From the NCBI GenBank assembly GCA_914767885.1, contig CAJZBQ010000001.1:434001-498000 (forward strand): DNA of 64,000 nt. The letters run 5' to 3'. Of the stretch, positions 18,795-28,823 are shown in pieces. Source of the DNA: Blepharisma stoltei (lineage: Eukaryota; Ciliophora; Heterotrichea; Heterotrichida; Blepharismidae). Each line of letters opens with the position of its first letter. The first letter of the stretch is position 1. A program made the translations under genes and the position numbers. The notes under the pieces were generated by a model. That model did no database searches and was not told the DNA's origin. It worked only from the letters and a program-made list of their open reading frames with translations.

Positions 18795-20209
18795 TGACTG
18801 AATTAGGCGTACGACCAGCCGTGCCAACTGAAGGTGAAGAGATTGGCTTACATGTAATCTTAGCGGGTTACCTTTTTCTATTTGGGATTTCTATTGGGAA
18901 AACTTATAGAAGCTTCAAATCCTTAGGAGATGCTGGCTTTGTAGGGCTGAAACTATACTATTTTATCATCATTTTTATCCTCTTTCGTAAGCTATAATCA
19001 GTGAGGATCCTTTCCTTATTACGCTTAGATTTTGCTTATTCTTTATTTATTTACTCGATTTTCGACTGCTTAAGCTGTGCAACTTTAACCCTTTTAGGAA
19101 CAACATTTTGCTTATTATGGGTTGAAATGTATATCAGCACCAGCATGGTACTTACAGATCAACAGAAAAATCTTGGAAATAGATTAGCCTTGCTAGGATA
19201 TGCATAGCTTCTACATTTTTTTTGCTCTCCTTTGATACCAAAAGAGTAGGGATCAAAACCTTTAGCTTGGTAAGCCAAAATAAAACAGTAAGAGCTTATA
19301 AAAGCAGCTTAGTCTAGCAATTCCATTTTGGATTGCAAGTAAATAATTTAAAAAATGTTGTGAGCCCGGCACTCTTTTGGAGCATAATAGGCGAAAAGAG
19401 TGCAGGTGCTATAATTATCAATTTCATAAATTATTCGACTCATATCTACGTTGTGGTAGATTCTTATTTCCATGTTCATGCACTTATATATGACACTATA
19501 TGGGAAAATCTAATGATTCCGAATATTATTTTTTCATTTATCACTGTTATAGGGCTCTCCATGTCAGGAAGATATTTATCTAATCACATTATTGATGTGT
19601 ATCCATCTTCAATGGGAGAAAAAATATCTTTAAGAATTAGATTTGTATCATTGCTATTGTGCATTGCTTTCTTTGTCAAATCAATAGCTCCATTTGCTTT
19701 ATTGTTATATAGTCCCTGAAAATATTTTAGATCATTATTGACACCATTTTAATTTTCAAAATTAATTTGTACTTGCCAGCATTTTTGAAAAATGCAAACG
19801 AAAATGACAAATCTCCATATATGGTTTAAGATGCCTAATCAGACTTAGACTGTGTAAGGCAGATGTCCTGGACCATATTTTTTTTCTGGTAGTATTCTGC
19901 TGGGACATAGTGATCTATTATGGTGCATAAATTATATATTATGATGGTCCTTTTGCCAATTCTCAGGTTTTTTGGTAAAAATTATGTAGGATGATTTTGG
20001 TAATATTTTATTATGGAGCAATTGAAATATCTCCTATATGTGTCGTCTTGTTTACGCTTAATAATAAAACTACAAGTGATGAGGATGATCAAGAATCACT
20101 TCCTGATGGGCTTTTGTTTAATTCAGATAACTCTCATGATATATTTGACTCTAAAGTTCAATTGTCAGAACATCTACTTAATAAAGGGTCAACTAGTTAT
20201 ACAGCTTAA
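18795..20209 (+). pseudogene. TOM1/THH1-like (DUF1084) multi-pass membrane protein, disrupted
   Basis: Starts MTELGVRPAVPTEGEEIGLH at 18795. A 15 nt intron at 18987-19001 joins IILF to LRILSLL. Membrane segments and family-like stretches follow: FCLLWVEMYISTSMVLTDQQ, then NIIFSFITVIGLSMSGRYLS, then GEKISLRIRFVSLLLCIAFF, and FYYGAIEISPICVVLF near 20000. A TAG at 19205-19207, several stops before 19333, and frame loss between 19730 and 19990 separate the pieces. None can be explained by an intron or an IES that I recognise. The order of the parts matches plant TOM1/THH1 seven-pass proteins. I call it a pseudogene; unresolved AT-rich IESs remain possible. Confidence 0.5.
18987..19001 (+). other. 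15 nt mini-intron
   Basis: gtaagctataatcag; removal joins two hydrophobic segments in frame. Confidence 0.65.
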
Positions 20210-21112
20210 AAGATAATCTATTACAATTATTTATTTAATAGCTTTCTCTCTAATACGAAAAGATTTTTACTTGCAAACGGAGAGGAAAGTTTTTTAAATT
20301 CTATATTAAAATTCTATTATAATTTAATTTTAATAAATAAAAAATCTATTGATTAAAGCATTCGTGGAGCACAATATTTAATATAATTTGCTAGAGCTCT
20401 AATCAAAATATTTTAACTTGCACAAATTGACAGAACCAAAAGTTAATAAACCAGCTTAATGAGTTGGCAAGTGTTCATATAGGTGCCATGAGGGCCTTTT
20501 GTTCCGAATCCACTCCATGTATTGGACAGAATAAAGTTCATATTTAAAAAGTTTTGCAATCAAGTAGGAATTAATTTTACAAAAAATAGGATCTTAATTA
20601 TTAATAAGCTTTATAAAGTGAGGCAAAATTCTTCACAGTTTTTCTTATATCTTGAAAAGCCCAAACCAACATATTTCAAAGATGTTCTAAGGGGCTCTAT
20701 AACAAATAATTCCAAAAATATTAAAATGATTCAAAAATATGGCAAGCCTTCATCATCAATCTATCTATAAAATACATCTATAGTAAAGCTATAATATTCA
20801 ATCAATACTACGACTACAAAACCCAAAAAGTGAAAAATATTCATGAGGATCTTGGTTGATTTGCTTTGCTAATTATTTATTACAGAAGATCTGAAGCCTA
20901 GAGTCCATAAAATCGAGACTGGGAGGCAGATCAAGCATGATAAAAAAGGATATAAAAAATATCTTGAATTTACCTTAAATAGTTCCTGGTCTGCAAATAT
21001 AAATAAAATCAGACACTCTATAGAAAATGTCATATATCATACTGCAAGTCTTGAAGATTTTATAAAAGTCTCTTTTTCTTTTTGAAAAATAGACAAGGGA
21101 AAGCATTGCTCC
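20210..21112. other. Intergenic region with a weak open frame
   Basis: AT-rich. The only notable frame is 20522-20770 (MDRIKFIFKKFCNQVGINFT), 82 codons, Lys/Asn-rich, with no recognised family and no clear continuation. It could be a small gene or a remnant. No repeats or RNA genes were found. Confidence 0.25.
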
Positions 21113-21539
21113 TAACTCCCACATTTTCCTCTAGCGACCAAAACAATTGAAAATCCTATTTTTTGAGAAATTACCCAAGATGAGCAAAAAAGATTTTCAG
21201 TATAAAATGACTAGTTGCTCGTCCCCAAAAGGCCCAACAGACAATTTTTTGATATATAAGTAATAATTATTATAAATAGCCTCTTGCTTCTAAAATTTTT
21301 AAAAATAGTTTCCGATTTTAACATAAATTTAATAAATTGGCAATTTTTTAAATTCGAAAATGTTTTATTATATCCAATAGAAACTTTTGTATTTAGTCCG
21401 CTTTCTATTTTATATAGTAAATAGGAAAATAATTAACCTACAAAGTTTTTTTTTATTATAAAAATTATTTCTAAAAAATGATATAACCCTTTCTATGAAT
21501 TGGCAAACAAATTTGGGTATATCACTGAGGGTGGAAGTA
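21113..21539. mobile_element. Diverged IES family A copy
   Basis: Starts TAACTCCCACATTTTCC, continues TGAAAATCCTATTTTTTGAG and TTTTTTGATATATAAGTAAT, and ends CACTGAGGGTGGAAGTAA. These match family A landmarks in order with many substitutions. It lies ~35 bp downstream of the stop of the small membrane protein gene (minus strand). Confidence 0.6.
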
Positions 21540-21575
21540 AGTAATTTTTACAGAAAAAAACCTTGAAAATACACT

Positions 21576-22061
21576 TCAAAGCGTTGGTAAGATTCTAACT
21601 TCTGGTGTCGTTTCTTCATCATCAGCAGGAATTTCAATTGTAAGAGTTTTTTTCCCTTTATATTTTGGCTTTCGCTGAGGGGAATTATCAGCAGAACCCT
21701 CATCAACAAATGTTGGAATAGTTTCTTCTCCTCTTGCTGTAGCTTCACTTGATAGGGTAACTTCAATTTGTTTCTCCTTTTTTAAACTTTTCAATTTCTG
21801 CTCTTTCTTACGCTTAATAATAAGAGAGATCAGAAAAAGATATCGTTATTTGCAGATTTTTGAACTTTACCACCTAAGTGTGGGAATTTTTTCCGCGTGT
21901 GAAAAGAGGATTCCACATGTGAAATCAAAAGGGCTTCACATGTGGAATCCTCTTTTCACACACGGAAAAAATTCCACACTTAGGTGGTAAAGTTCAAAAA
22001 TCTGCAAATAACGATAGTAGATAATGCTTGAGCCTAAAAATAAATATCCACAAATTGTCAT
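21576..22061 (-). CDS. Small single-pass membrane protein, 103 aa, interrupted by a palindromic IES
   Basis: ATG at 22061 gives MTICGYLFLGSSIIYY; after excision of 174 bp (21841-22016, one TA kept) it runs directly into LFLISLIIKRKKEQKLKS and on to TAA at 21576. The joined hydrophobic stretch GYLFLGSSIIYYLFLISLII forms one ~20-residue membrane helix followed by a positively charged stop. Without excision neither half makes sense. The cytosolic tail (residues ~30-103) is acidic and Thr/Pro-rich. No family recognised. Confidence 0.7.
21841..22016. mobile_element. Palindromic IES (family E), near-perfect 176 bp hairpin
   Basis: TA-bounded. The arms are ~85 bp each, starting TATCGTTATTTGCAG and ending CTGCAAATAACGATA, with about a 2-base asymmetry near CCGCGTGTG versus CACACACGG and a short loop. 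It splits the transmembrane helix of the gene. Near-identity of the arms implies a recent origin. Confidence 0.88.
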
Positions 22062-22390
22062 GATTTATATAAGTTCTTATATTTAATCTAATAAAAAGAT
22101 GGACTCTGATCAAATAAAGCTTATCTTTCTACTCATAACAGTTGAATTTTGCATTGATTTAAATTTAATATATTAAGTTTGTTAGATATTGCCTAAAGTT
22201 TATACTTTTTTATAAATAGGCAAATTTCAATTAGTTTAGCCAAGTCAATTTTGCTAAACTTTTTTAGAAGTTTTGATAAAATTGATTAATTACTTCTTCT
22301 CTACTTATAGTCGAAGCTTACGTAAGCATTTGGTATGAAAATTCTTATCTCGAAACAAAATTCCAGCCATTTTAATAATAAATAAGCTAG
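22062..22390. promoter_or_regulatory. Divergent intergenic region
   Basis: 330 bp of AT-rich DNA between the divergent small membrane protein gene and HSP10. It contains TTTAGCCAAGTCAATTTTGC and other short features, but no recognisable promoter motif. Confidence 0.3.
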
Positions 22391-22684
22391 ATGTCTAGAA
22401 GAATTATCCCTCTTCTCAATAGAATTATTATTCAGAAAGTAGAAGCTCCTAATAAAACAGCAGGAGGCATTCTTTTACCTGAAAAGAAGGACAACGACAC
22501 TCAAATTGGAACTGTAATTGCAGCTGGACCTGGAGCCATGTTTGAAAATGGACGAACACGTGAGACTGTGGTCAGACAAGGCCAAAATGTTTTGCTCCCA
22601 TCATACAGTGGCCAAGAAGTCGATATTGATAACGAGAAGTTTTACATCTACAAGGACACAGAAATTCTAGCAATCCTCGATTAA
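22391..22684 (+). CDS. HSPE1: Mitochondrial 10 kDa chaperonin (Cpn10/HSP10)
   Basis: 97 aa, ATG at 22391 to TAA at 22682-22684. Family signatures are present: PLLNRIIIQKVEAPNKTAGG with the mobile loop TAGGILLPEK, GTVIAAGPGA, and the C-terminal FYIYKDTEILAILD. Length is typical. HSP10 caps the HSP60 ring during matrix protein folding, and as in other eukaryotes the targeting signal is probably within the unprocessed N-terminus. No intron or IES. Confidence 0.97.
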   Translation: MSRRIIPLLNRIIIQKVEAPNKTAGGILLPEKKDNDTQIGTVIAAGPGAMFENGRTRETVVRQGQNVLLPSYSGQEVDIDNEKFYIYKDTEILAILD

Positions 22685-22919
22685 GTAAATAATAGAAAAT
22701 TCTATAGAAGTGCCAATGTTTTATAATAATCCAGCCTTCATTATCTTTTTCTATATTTCTATCCAAATAAATACTTTACTTTATATAGCTCTTAATTTAT
22801 ATAAATTTAGAAAGAAATTCTATTCATTTAGATGCTTAATGATCTCAATCTAATATCAATTTTATCTGTTTATATCCTTAAATCAATAAATAAAAGTTGA
22901 AGAACCGGATTTATGGTTA

Positions 22920-24412
22920 TTAGGCTGGCGGTTTTTCTTTAAGGGCCTCAATTTTTGTCCTCAAAGAATTCATGTAATCCTGTGACAGCAAAGGCTTAAT
23001 TCGCTTAGGCAGAATTTTGCACGTTTCTAACCGCTGCTTAAAGTTTTCAATCTCTTGGTCAAAGCTTGTGTTTACACTCGTTTCGCTGTTAGGCGACCTT
23101 GAATTTGCTGCAGTCGATGCTTTCGATTTTCGATTTTTTCTAGGCTTTTTTTCAGTATTGTTTTTTGTTTCTCCGTTTATAAAATTAACAAGCTCATCAA
23201 GTGACATATTATGCAATGGCTCTGTCTGGCACTCCTCTTCATAGCTACTAAATGAGTCATCTGAAAGTATGTTACACAATGGGCCTGATTCGTTCATAGA
23301 AATTGATGAAAATGTTGCTGATGTCAGCGCACTTGCTGCACATTTGGACTCTCTCTCCATTTTCTGGATCAGAGGGACCACAAAGTGCCTTTGGTCTTGA
23401 CTTTTTACGTGTTCAATAAGTGGCACAGAATTTTTCACAATTTTTTCATAAAAGACAAGCTTATTTACGTTTTCAAAAGTAATTTCTGTATCTTCAAACA
23501 TGCAGCTGACGATTTTTTCGATTTCTATAGATGCATTTTGGAGCGTGTGATAAGCTTCAGCTAGGCAAATTGCTTGTAGCATTTTACTCTTCCCCATGAG
23601 CTCAGCAAGCTGGCCATTTAAGGAATCAACAAAAGTGTGAACTGATTCATATAAGGAATTGTGTAATTCTTGAGTCCCTTCAGAGTGTATTAATTGCTTA
23701 AGCTCTTCTCGAAGCTTTCTTCTAAAAGCTTTATCAACAACAAGATTATAACTCTGTCGCTGTTCAAGTGGATTTTTGGATGAAATTCTTTTTTTCTTGC
23801 GGGAAATATAATCGTTGAGGTATTCATTGTAAATTTGATTGATTGACTCCATGATTTCTTCTCTAACTCCCCCCTCCGTGAGTGAACAAAAAAAATTTTG
23901 TTCACTCACGGAGGAGGGTTAAATTTTTTTTTAAAAAATTTATATATAAATTTTATAAAAAAATTTTTTTTCAAAATTTAAAAAAATCCTAATTCGCAAA
24001 AATTGGAAAGCAAATATTAATTTAATTTATGAAATTTATGTTTTAAAAAGCAATTCGTTTAAAATTTAAACAGAATTATCCAGAGATTTCATTATAATAA
24101 TTATCGCTTATATATCAAAATTTTTCCCATAAAAAATTTTTCTATTAAAAATATTTTTGTTCACTCACGGAGGGTGGTTTTTAGGCAAAAAATAACGATT
24201 TTTCTAATGGTTTGTTCAATCACGGAGGTGGGAGTAAGATTTGCTATGCGTTCAGGGTTAATGAATTTGAGGGTTTCCATTGGTGGATCTGAAACTCTGA
24301 GCAAAGAAAAGTCATTAGGAGTTTCTGGGGAGATTAAGCTTTGCCCACTTGAACGCTCGCTTGAAACTAAGTTTTTTGATGCCTTTGCTTTTTGCTTATT
24401 CCGCTTTGCCAT
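22920..24412 (-). CDS. Hypothetical 373-aa protein (duplicated gene, copy 1), one family A IES
   Basis: ATG at 24412 (MAKRNKQKAKASKNL) to TAG at 22920. Excising 371 bp (23864-24236, one TA kept) joins NPERIAN to LREEIMESINQIYNEYL in frame; total 374 codons. The product has a helical region with LREELKQLIHSEGTQELHNS, then MERESKCAASAL, a Ser-rich middle and a basic segment (KKPRKNRKSKAS). Copy 2 at 26309-27412 is uninterrupted at this exact site, which independently confirms the excision. The C-terminal helix (QEIENFKQRLETCKIL) may be a coiled coil. No family recognised. Confidence 0.75.
23864..24236. mobile_element. IES family A in gene copy 1 (371 bp removed)
   Basis: Begins TAACTCCCCCCTCCGTGAG, with an inverted copy of the motif directly after it (hairpin end), and ends with two direct copies, the last reading TCACGGAGGTGGGAGTAA. 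The core includes TTTATATATAAATTTT, AATTCGCAAAAATTGG and TTATCGCTTATATATC. The paralogous site near 26973-26977 is empty. Confidence 0.95.
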
Positions 24413-25113
24413 CTTTTATTGCAGGGATAGTTGATGTATTCAATTATTCAGATTTTAAATGTATTTACTGTTTAAGTAAATCTAAGCTCAGATTATGCAA
24501 CCATAAGCTTTTTTTGAAAACTTTGAAAATATATTTTGTAACAAAGAAAAGAACAACTACCATATTATTACTTAATAAAATCTAGTTTCTTAAATGAAAA
24601 TAGAATTAATAAATAATAATAAAATCAGCCTCATAGATCATATTTATAAACAATAAGTTTCCAAATATAAAAAAAAATTCATTATTATAATCAAGATTTA
24701 AAGGATACTAAAATAAATTAGTTAAATTGATTGATCAATAGTTTCGATTCTTGCTATCTAAATTATAAATTTAAAGCATTTTAGATTTTTAAATACTAAC
24801 ATATATACTGGCGTTAACTCGATATGCTTAATATTAAAATTGTCATATTTTTTAATGCTGATTTTTGCAAAACACATTGAATACGGATTTAGCATTAAAA
24901 AGAGTAATGAATTATAATATTTTAATACTTTAAATCATAATTTACTGATTTAAAAAGTTGCTAACTAATTTTTTATCAACTGAAAATAGGTAATTTTAAA
25001 GTGCAGTATCATGGAAAAGAGTATTATCTACAAATAAAAATTTTCCCGAATTCTAAAAATGGCTGAATTATATTTTTTAATTTTCTGAATTTTATGGTGA
25101 AATATTTTTTTAA
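24413..25113. other. AT-rich intergenic region
   Basis: About 700 bp between divergent genes. Part of it (24420-24540) is repeated at 27412-27540 in the second duplication copy. No gene or RNA seen. Confidence 0.4.
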
Positions 25114-25905
25114 ATGTTACCAAATTTTCAGCATTTATCACCGATTCGTTTAATTAAAGAAAAAGTAATAGTCTTATCTATCATATCAAAGAAAAAAATT
25201 AAGTTTACAGAAAGAATTAATAAAAAGAATATGGATTTAAATGAGACTTTAGCACGACTCTTGCTCGGTTATACCAATAATAGTTGTCGAAAAAATATTA
25301 AGTGCAGTTTCGATAACCTTATAAGTAAAAACTTCTGATGCAAAAGAGGCAAATTCAAAAAGGATTACTTAAGATGCAAGCTTATCAGAGGCCATAAAAG
25401 ACTAATGAGACAGATGAAAGTTGGAAGGGTTCCTAAAAAAGGACTAAACTGCTACGATGAGACGCTATCTTCATCTCAAGAGCTTTTCCAGCGTCTGAAA
25501 GACTGCTACAACGAGGACAAGCCAAAATTCAATAAAATAAGCAAGACAGAAAACGGTCCAATCACTGACGGAAATGATAAAAACCCAAATTCAAGATCAG
25601 TAAATAGCTTCAATAAAGGCTTTTGCAAAGGTTATTTCGAAGACCCAATTGTGAGAAGATCCTATTATTATTATACAGAATATCTTTTTTCAAATTTAGA
25701 TCCTGAGGTTTTATGCAAAAAATTTGAAATTAATTGTTGCGAGAGTGAACAGCATGAATGTTATTGCAGTTTGAAATGGACAATTATGAAAACTTACATC
25801 AGCCAATCTTTAATTAAGGAAATTGATCTGGAGCCTTGGAAACCTGAAAATCCATGCTCTATAGTACTCCCAGATATCTCCAGGATGATGTTGCCTTTTT
25901 GCTAA
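25114..25905 (+). CDS. Hypothetical Cys-containing basic protein
   Basis: An open frame of 263 aa with one TGA (Trp, SKNFWCKRGKFKK), TAA at 25903-25905. The start may instead be the Met at 25231 (MDLNETLARLLLGYTNN). Features are a basic Cys-rich part (CKRGKFKKDYLRCKLIRGHK) and FEINCCESEQHECYCSLKW, possibly metal-binding; a repeat of the N-lobe FXCKRxKF pattern is hinted. The last ~70 bp and the downstream 400 bp recur at 27545-28000. No family recognised. Confidence 0.45.
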
Positions 25906-26290
25906 TTTAGCAAGATTAATTAAATAAAGGCCATTAACTAAATTTATATTAAAATATAGAAAGGAAATGATAAGACTTTTTCAATAAAATATGGAGATGC
26001 CTAAAAACTTTATTGACAATAAATTAGAAGCACATAACTTTAAGCGTTTATTTCGCAGATGATTTAGATTAGACATTAAATGAGTTTACCTAGCATGCTG
26101 CTGTACTTTGCTTGAAAATCAAATTTTATGAATTTTTGTAGAATCCTAACTCAACAACCCACAATGAAATAAATAATTGCAAAGCCAAAGCCAAAGTCTG
26201 AACAACTCTTAGAAGATCTAATTTGTTGTTTTAAATTCAATTTGATATTTAATTCTTCACAGATAAATAAAAATATTTTGGCTACTTTTA
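25835..26290. repeat. Segmental duplication, downstream block, copy 1
   Basis: CCTGAAAATCCATGCTCTAT and the following ~400 bp, including CAAGATTAATTAAATAAAGG and GCACATAACTTTAAGCG, match 27548-27995 with few changes. The block holds the 3' end of the 25114-25905 gene plus flanking AT-rich DNA. Confidence 0.85.
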
Positions 26291-26308
26291 ATAGTTTTAA
26301 TTTTATAT

Positions 26309-27412
26309 ATTGCTTTTTGTTTCTCCGTTTATAAAATTAACAAGCTCATCAAGTGACATATTATGCGATGGCTCTGTCTGGCACTCCCTTCATGATTACT
26401 AAATGAGTCATCTGAAAGTATGTCACACAATGGGGCTGATGTCAGCACACTTACTGCACATTTGGACTCTCTCTCCATTTTTTCGATCAGAGGAACCACA
26501 AAGTGATTTTGGTCTTGATTTTTTACGTATTCAATAAGTGGCACAGAATTTTTCACAATTCTTTCATAAAAGAAAATCTTATTTAAGTTTTCAAAAGTTG
26601 TTGGTTCTTTAAATAAGCAGCTGACGATTTTTTCGATTTCTTTAGACGAGTTTTGGAGCGTGTGATAAGCTTCAGCCAGGCAAATTGCTCGTAACATTTT
26701 ACTCCTCCCCATGAGTTCAATAAGCTGATCATTTAAGGAATCTACAAAAGTGTGAGCTGATCCACATAAGGAATCGCGTAATTCTTGAGTCCCTTCAGAG
26801 TGTATTAATTGCTTAAGCTCTTCTTGAAGCTGTCTTCTAAAAGCTTTATCAACATAAAGATTATAACTTCGTCGCTTTTCAAGTGGATTTTTGGATCACA
26901 TTCTTTTGCTCTTGCAGGAAATATAATTGTTGAGGTATTCATTGTAAATTTGATTGATTGACTCAATGATTTCTTCTCTAAGGTTTTCTATGCTTTCAGG
27001 GTTAGATAATTTGAGATTTTCCATAGGTGGATCTGAAACTCTGAGCAAAGAAAAGTAATTAGAAGTTTCTGGGGGGATTAAGCTTTGCCCACTTGAGCGC
27101 TCGCTTAAAACTAACTCTCCCCCCTTCCGTGAGCAAACAAAAAAATTTTTGTTCGCTCACGGAGGAGGGTTAATTTTTTTTTCGAAATTTAAAACATTCC
27201 AATTTGAAAAAATTGAGAAAAAATTTAATTTACCTAGCCTGAGATTTCATTATAATAATTATCACTATATATCAAAAATTTTTTCATAAATAATATTCTT
27301 TCCTCAGTTTTTACCCAAAAAATAGAGATTTTTCTAATTGTTTTGTTCAATCACGGAGTAGGAGGAGTAGGTTTTCTGATGCCTTTGCATTTTGCTTATT
27401 CCGCTCTACCAT
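26309..27412 (-). pseudogene. Duplicated gene copy 2 (frameshifted, truncated), one IES
   Basis: Paralogue of the 22920-24412 gene: starts MVERNKQNAKASENLVLSER at 27412, and after excision of the IES at 27112-27369 aligns with copy 1 (NLREEIIESINQIYNEYLNN) without the copy 1 IES. A one-base loss near 26388 (CACTCCCTTCATG against CACTCCTCTTCATA in copy 1) shifts the frame, and the C-terminal ~90 residues are missing because the duplication ends at ~26309. Probably non-functional. Confidence 0.75.
27112..27369. mobile_element. IES family A in gene copy 2 (256 bp removed)
   Basis: Begins TAACTCTCCCCCCTTCCGTG and ends ATCACGGAGTAGGAGGAGTA. It contains the hairpin end and a shortened core. Copy 1 has the uninterrupted sequence CTTGAAACTAAGTTTTTTG where this copy has CTTAAAACTA followed by the element and GGTTTTCTG. 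Excision rejoins ASEN to LVLSER. Confidence 0.92.
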
Positions 27413-27547
27413 CTTTTATTGCAGACATAGTTGATGTATTCAATAATTCAGACTTTAAATGTATTTACTGTTTAAGTAAATTTTAGCTCAGATTAAGAAT
27501 CGATTTTTTTGAAAACTTTTAAAATATATTGGGTAAAAAGAAAAGCC

Positions 27548-27995
27548 TTTGAAACCTGAAAATCCATACTCTATGGTGCTTCCAGATATCTCCAGGATGA
27601 ATTTGCCTTTTGCTAATTTAGCAAGATTAATTAAATAAAGGCCATTAACTGAATTTATATTAAAATATAGAAAGGAGATGATAATACCTTTTCAATAAAA
27701 TATGGAGATGCCTAAAAACTTTATTGACAATAAATTAGAAGCACATAACTTTAAGCGTTTATTTCGCAGATGATTTAGATTAGACATTAAATGAGCTTCA
27801 TTAACTTACTGCTGTACTTTGCTTGAAAATCAAATTTTATAAACTTTTGTAGAATCCTAACTTATCAACCCACAATGAATAAATATGTGCAAAGTCGAAG
27901 CTATAGTTTCAGAACCTCTTAGAAGATCTAATTTGTTGTTTTAAATTCAATTTGATACTTAATTCTTCACAGATAAATAAAAATATTTTGGCTAC
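27548..27995. repeat. Segmental duplication, downstream block, copy 2
   Basis: Matches 25835-26290. Here it directly follows the 5' end of gene copy 2, so ~1.1 kb (intergenic DNA and most of the 25114-25905 gene) has been lost from this copy. Confidence 0.85.
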
Positions 27996-28563
27996 TTTTT
28001 TCATTAATTTCATATATTAGAGTTATATAGAAACGGCTTTAAGATATCATTTTATATTTCAAGAGTTTCATAATGAATACGATTCGATTGCAAGTAGATA
28101 GATAGTGCTATTGATGAAATTTATAAATTTATCTATTTAATTCGATTTTTTAGGCACTAATATAGCCTTCTCTTTCTTTACCACAAAAAACCACAATTCG
28201 CCTTAAAACAAAAACTTTATACTTAAACTTCCGCTCTCAAAAATAAAAATTCACACTTCAAATACAAGTACCCCATGAAAGATTCTAACAAACACTAGTA
28301 ATCCCCTGCTAGATTTCCAGCTTCTCAAGCTGTATAAAAATTGCTTCTCGATGTAAGACCATTCACGCGAAATAGGCAAAAGAAAATCAATGATAATTTT
28401 ATGAAGATCTCGTATCTTTATCTTTGAGATCACAATAAAAATCCATAAATTCTTGCAGAATCCTATTCACTTTGACTCTCAGCTGCTTCAAATCACTTAT
28501 TGAAGCTCCTATACTTCTTCTTCTACTAATTTTGGCTTAAACACCTAAAAAATCATATTTATA
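27996..28563. other. AT-rich intergenic region
   Basis: No convincing gene. A 60-codon minus-strand frame (28251-28433) has no recognisable features and stops on both sides. Confidence 0.35.
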
Positions 28564-28627
28564 TATAGTGATTTAGGGTAAACAGCACGGCTTGCCGGCA
28601 AGAAAAAAAGCCCCGTGCGCTATTACT
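28564..28627. mobile_element. Degenerate palindromic element family D
   Basis: AAACAGCACGGCTTGCCGGC and AAAAAAAGCCCCGTGC match the family D element at 13747-13833, but the left arm has lost part of the GGGGCTTTTTTGG segment, so it no longer forms a full hairpin. TATA at the left, TATTA at the right. Confidence 0.6.
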
Positions 28628-28823
28628 TAAAAATAATTTAAGTGAAAAAAGAAGAAATCCTTTCAGTTCGCTAATCGGCATTCAAATCCTTAATAAGCCA
28701 GCATAAATTTATCCATCTACACTATGAATTTTTTTTATCGTCAAAAACGTTTGACATTTATAAAATTCCTTCCCTAAAATTTCCCTAAATCTTAAATTTA
28801 ACACAATTAAGGTCAACACCATA

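Noticed and set aside
22920-27412. CRISPR-like array considered for the repeated CTCCGTGAG motifs
   Set aside because: Motifs are few, variably spaced, inverted and part of a dispersed element; the organism is eukaryotic.
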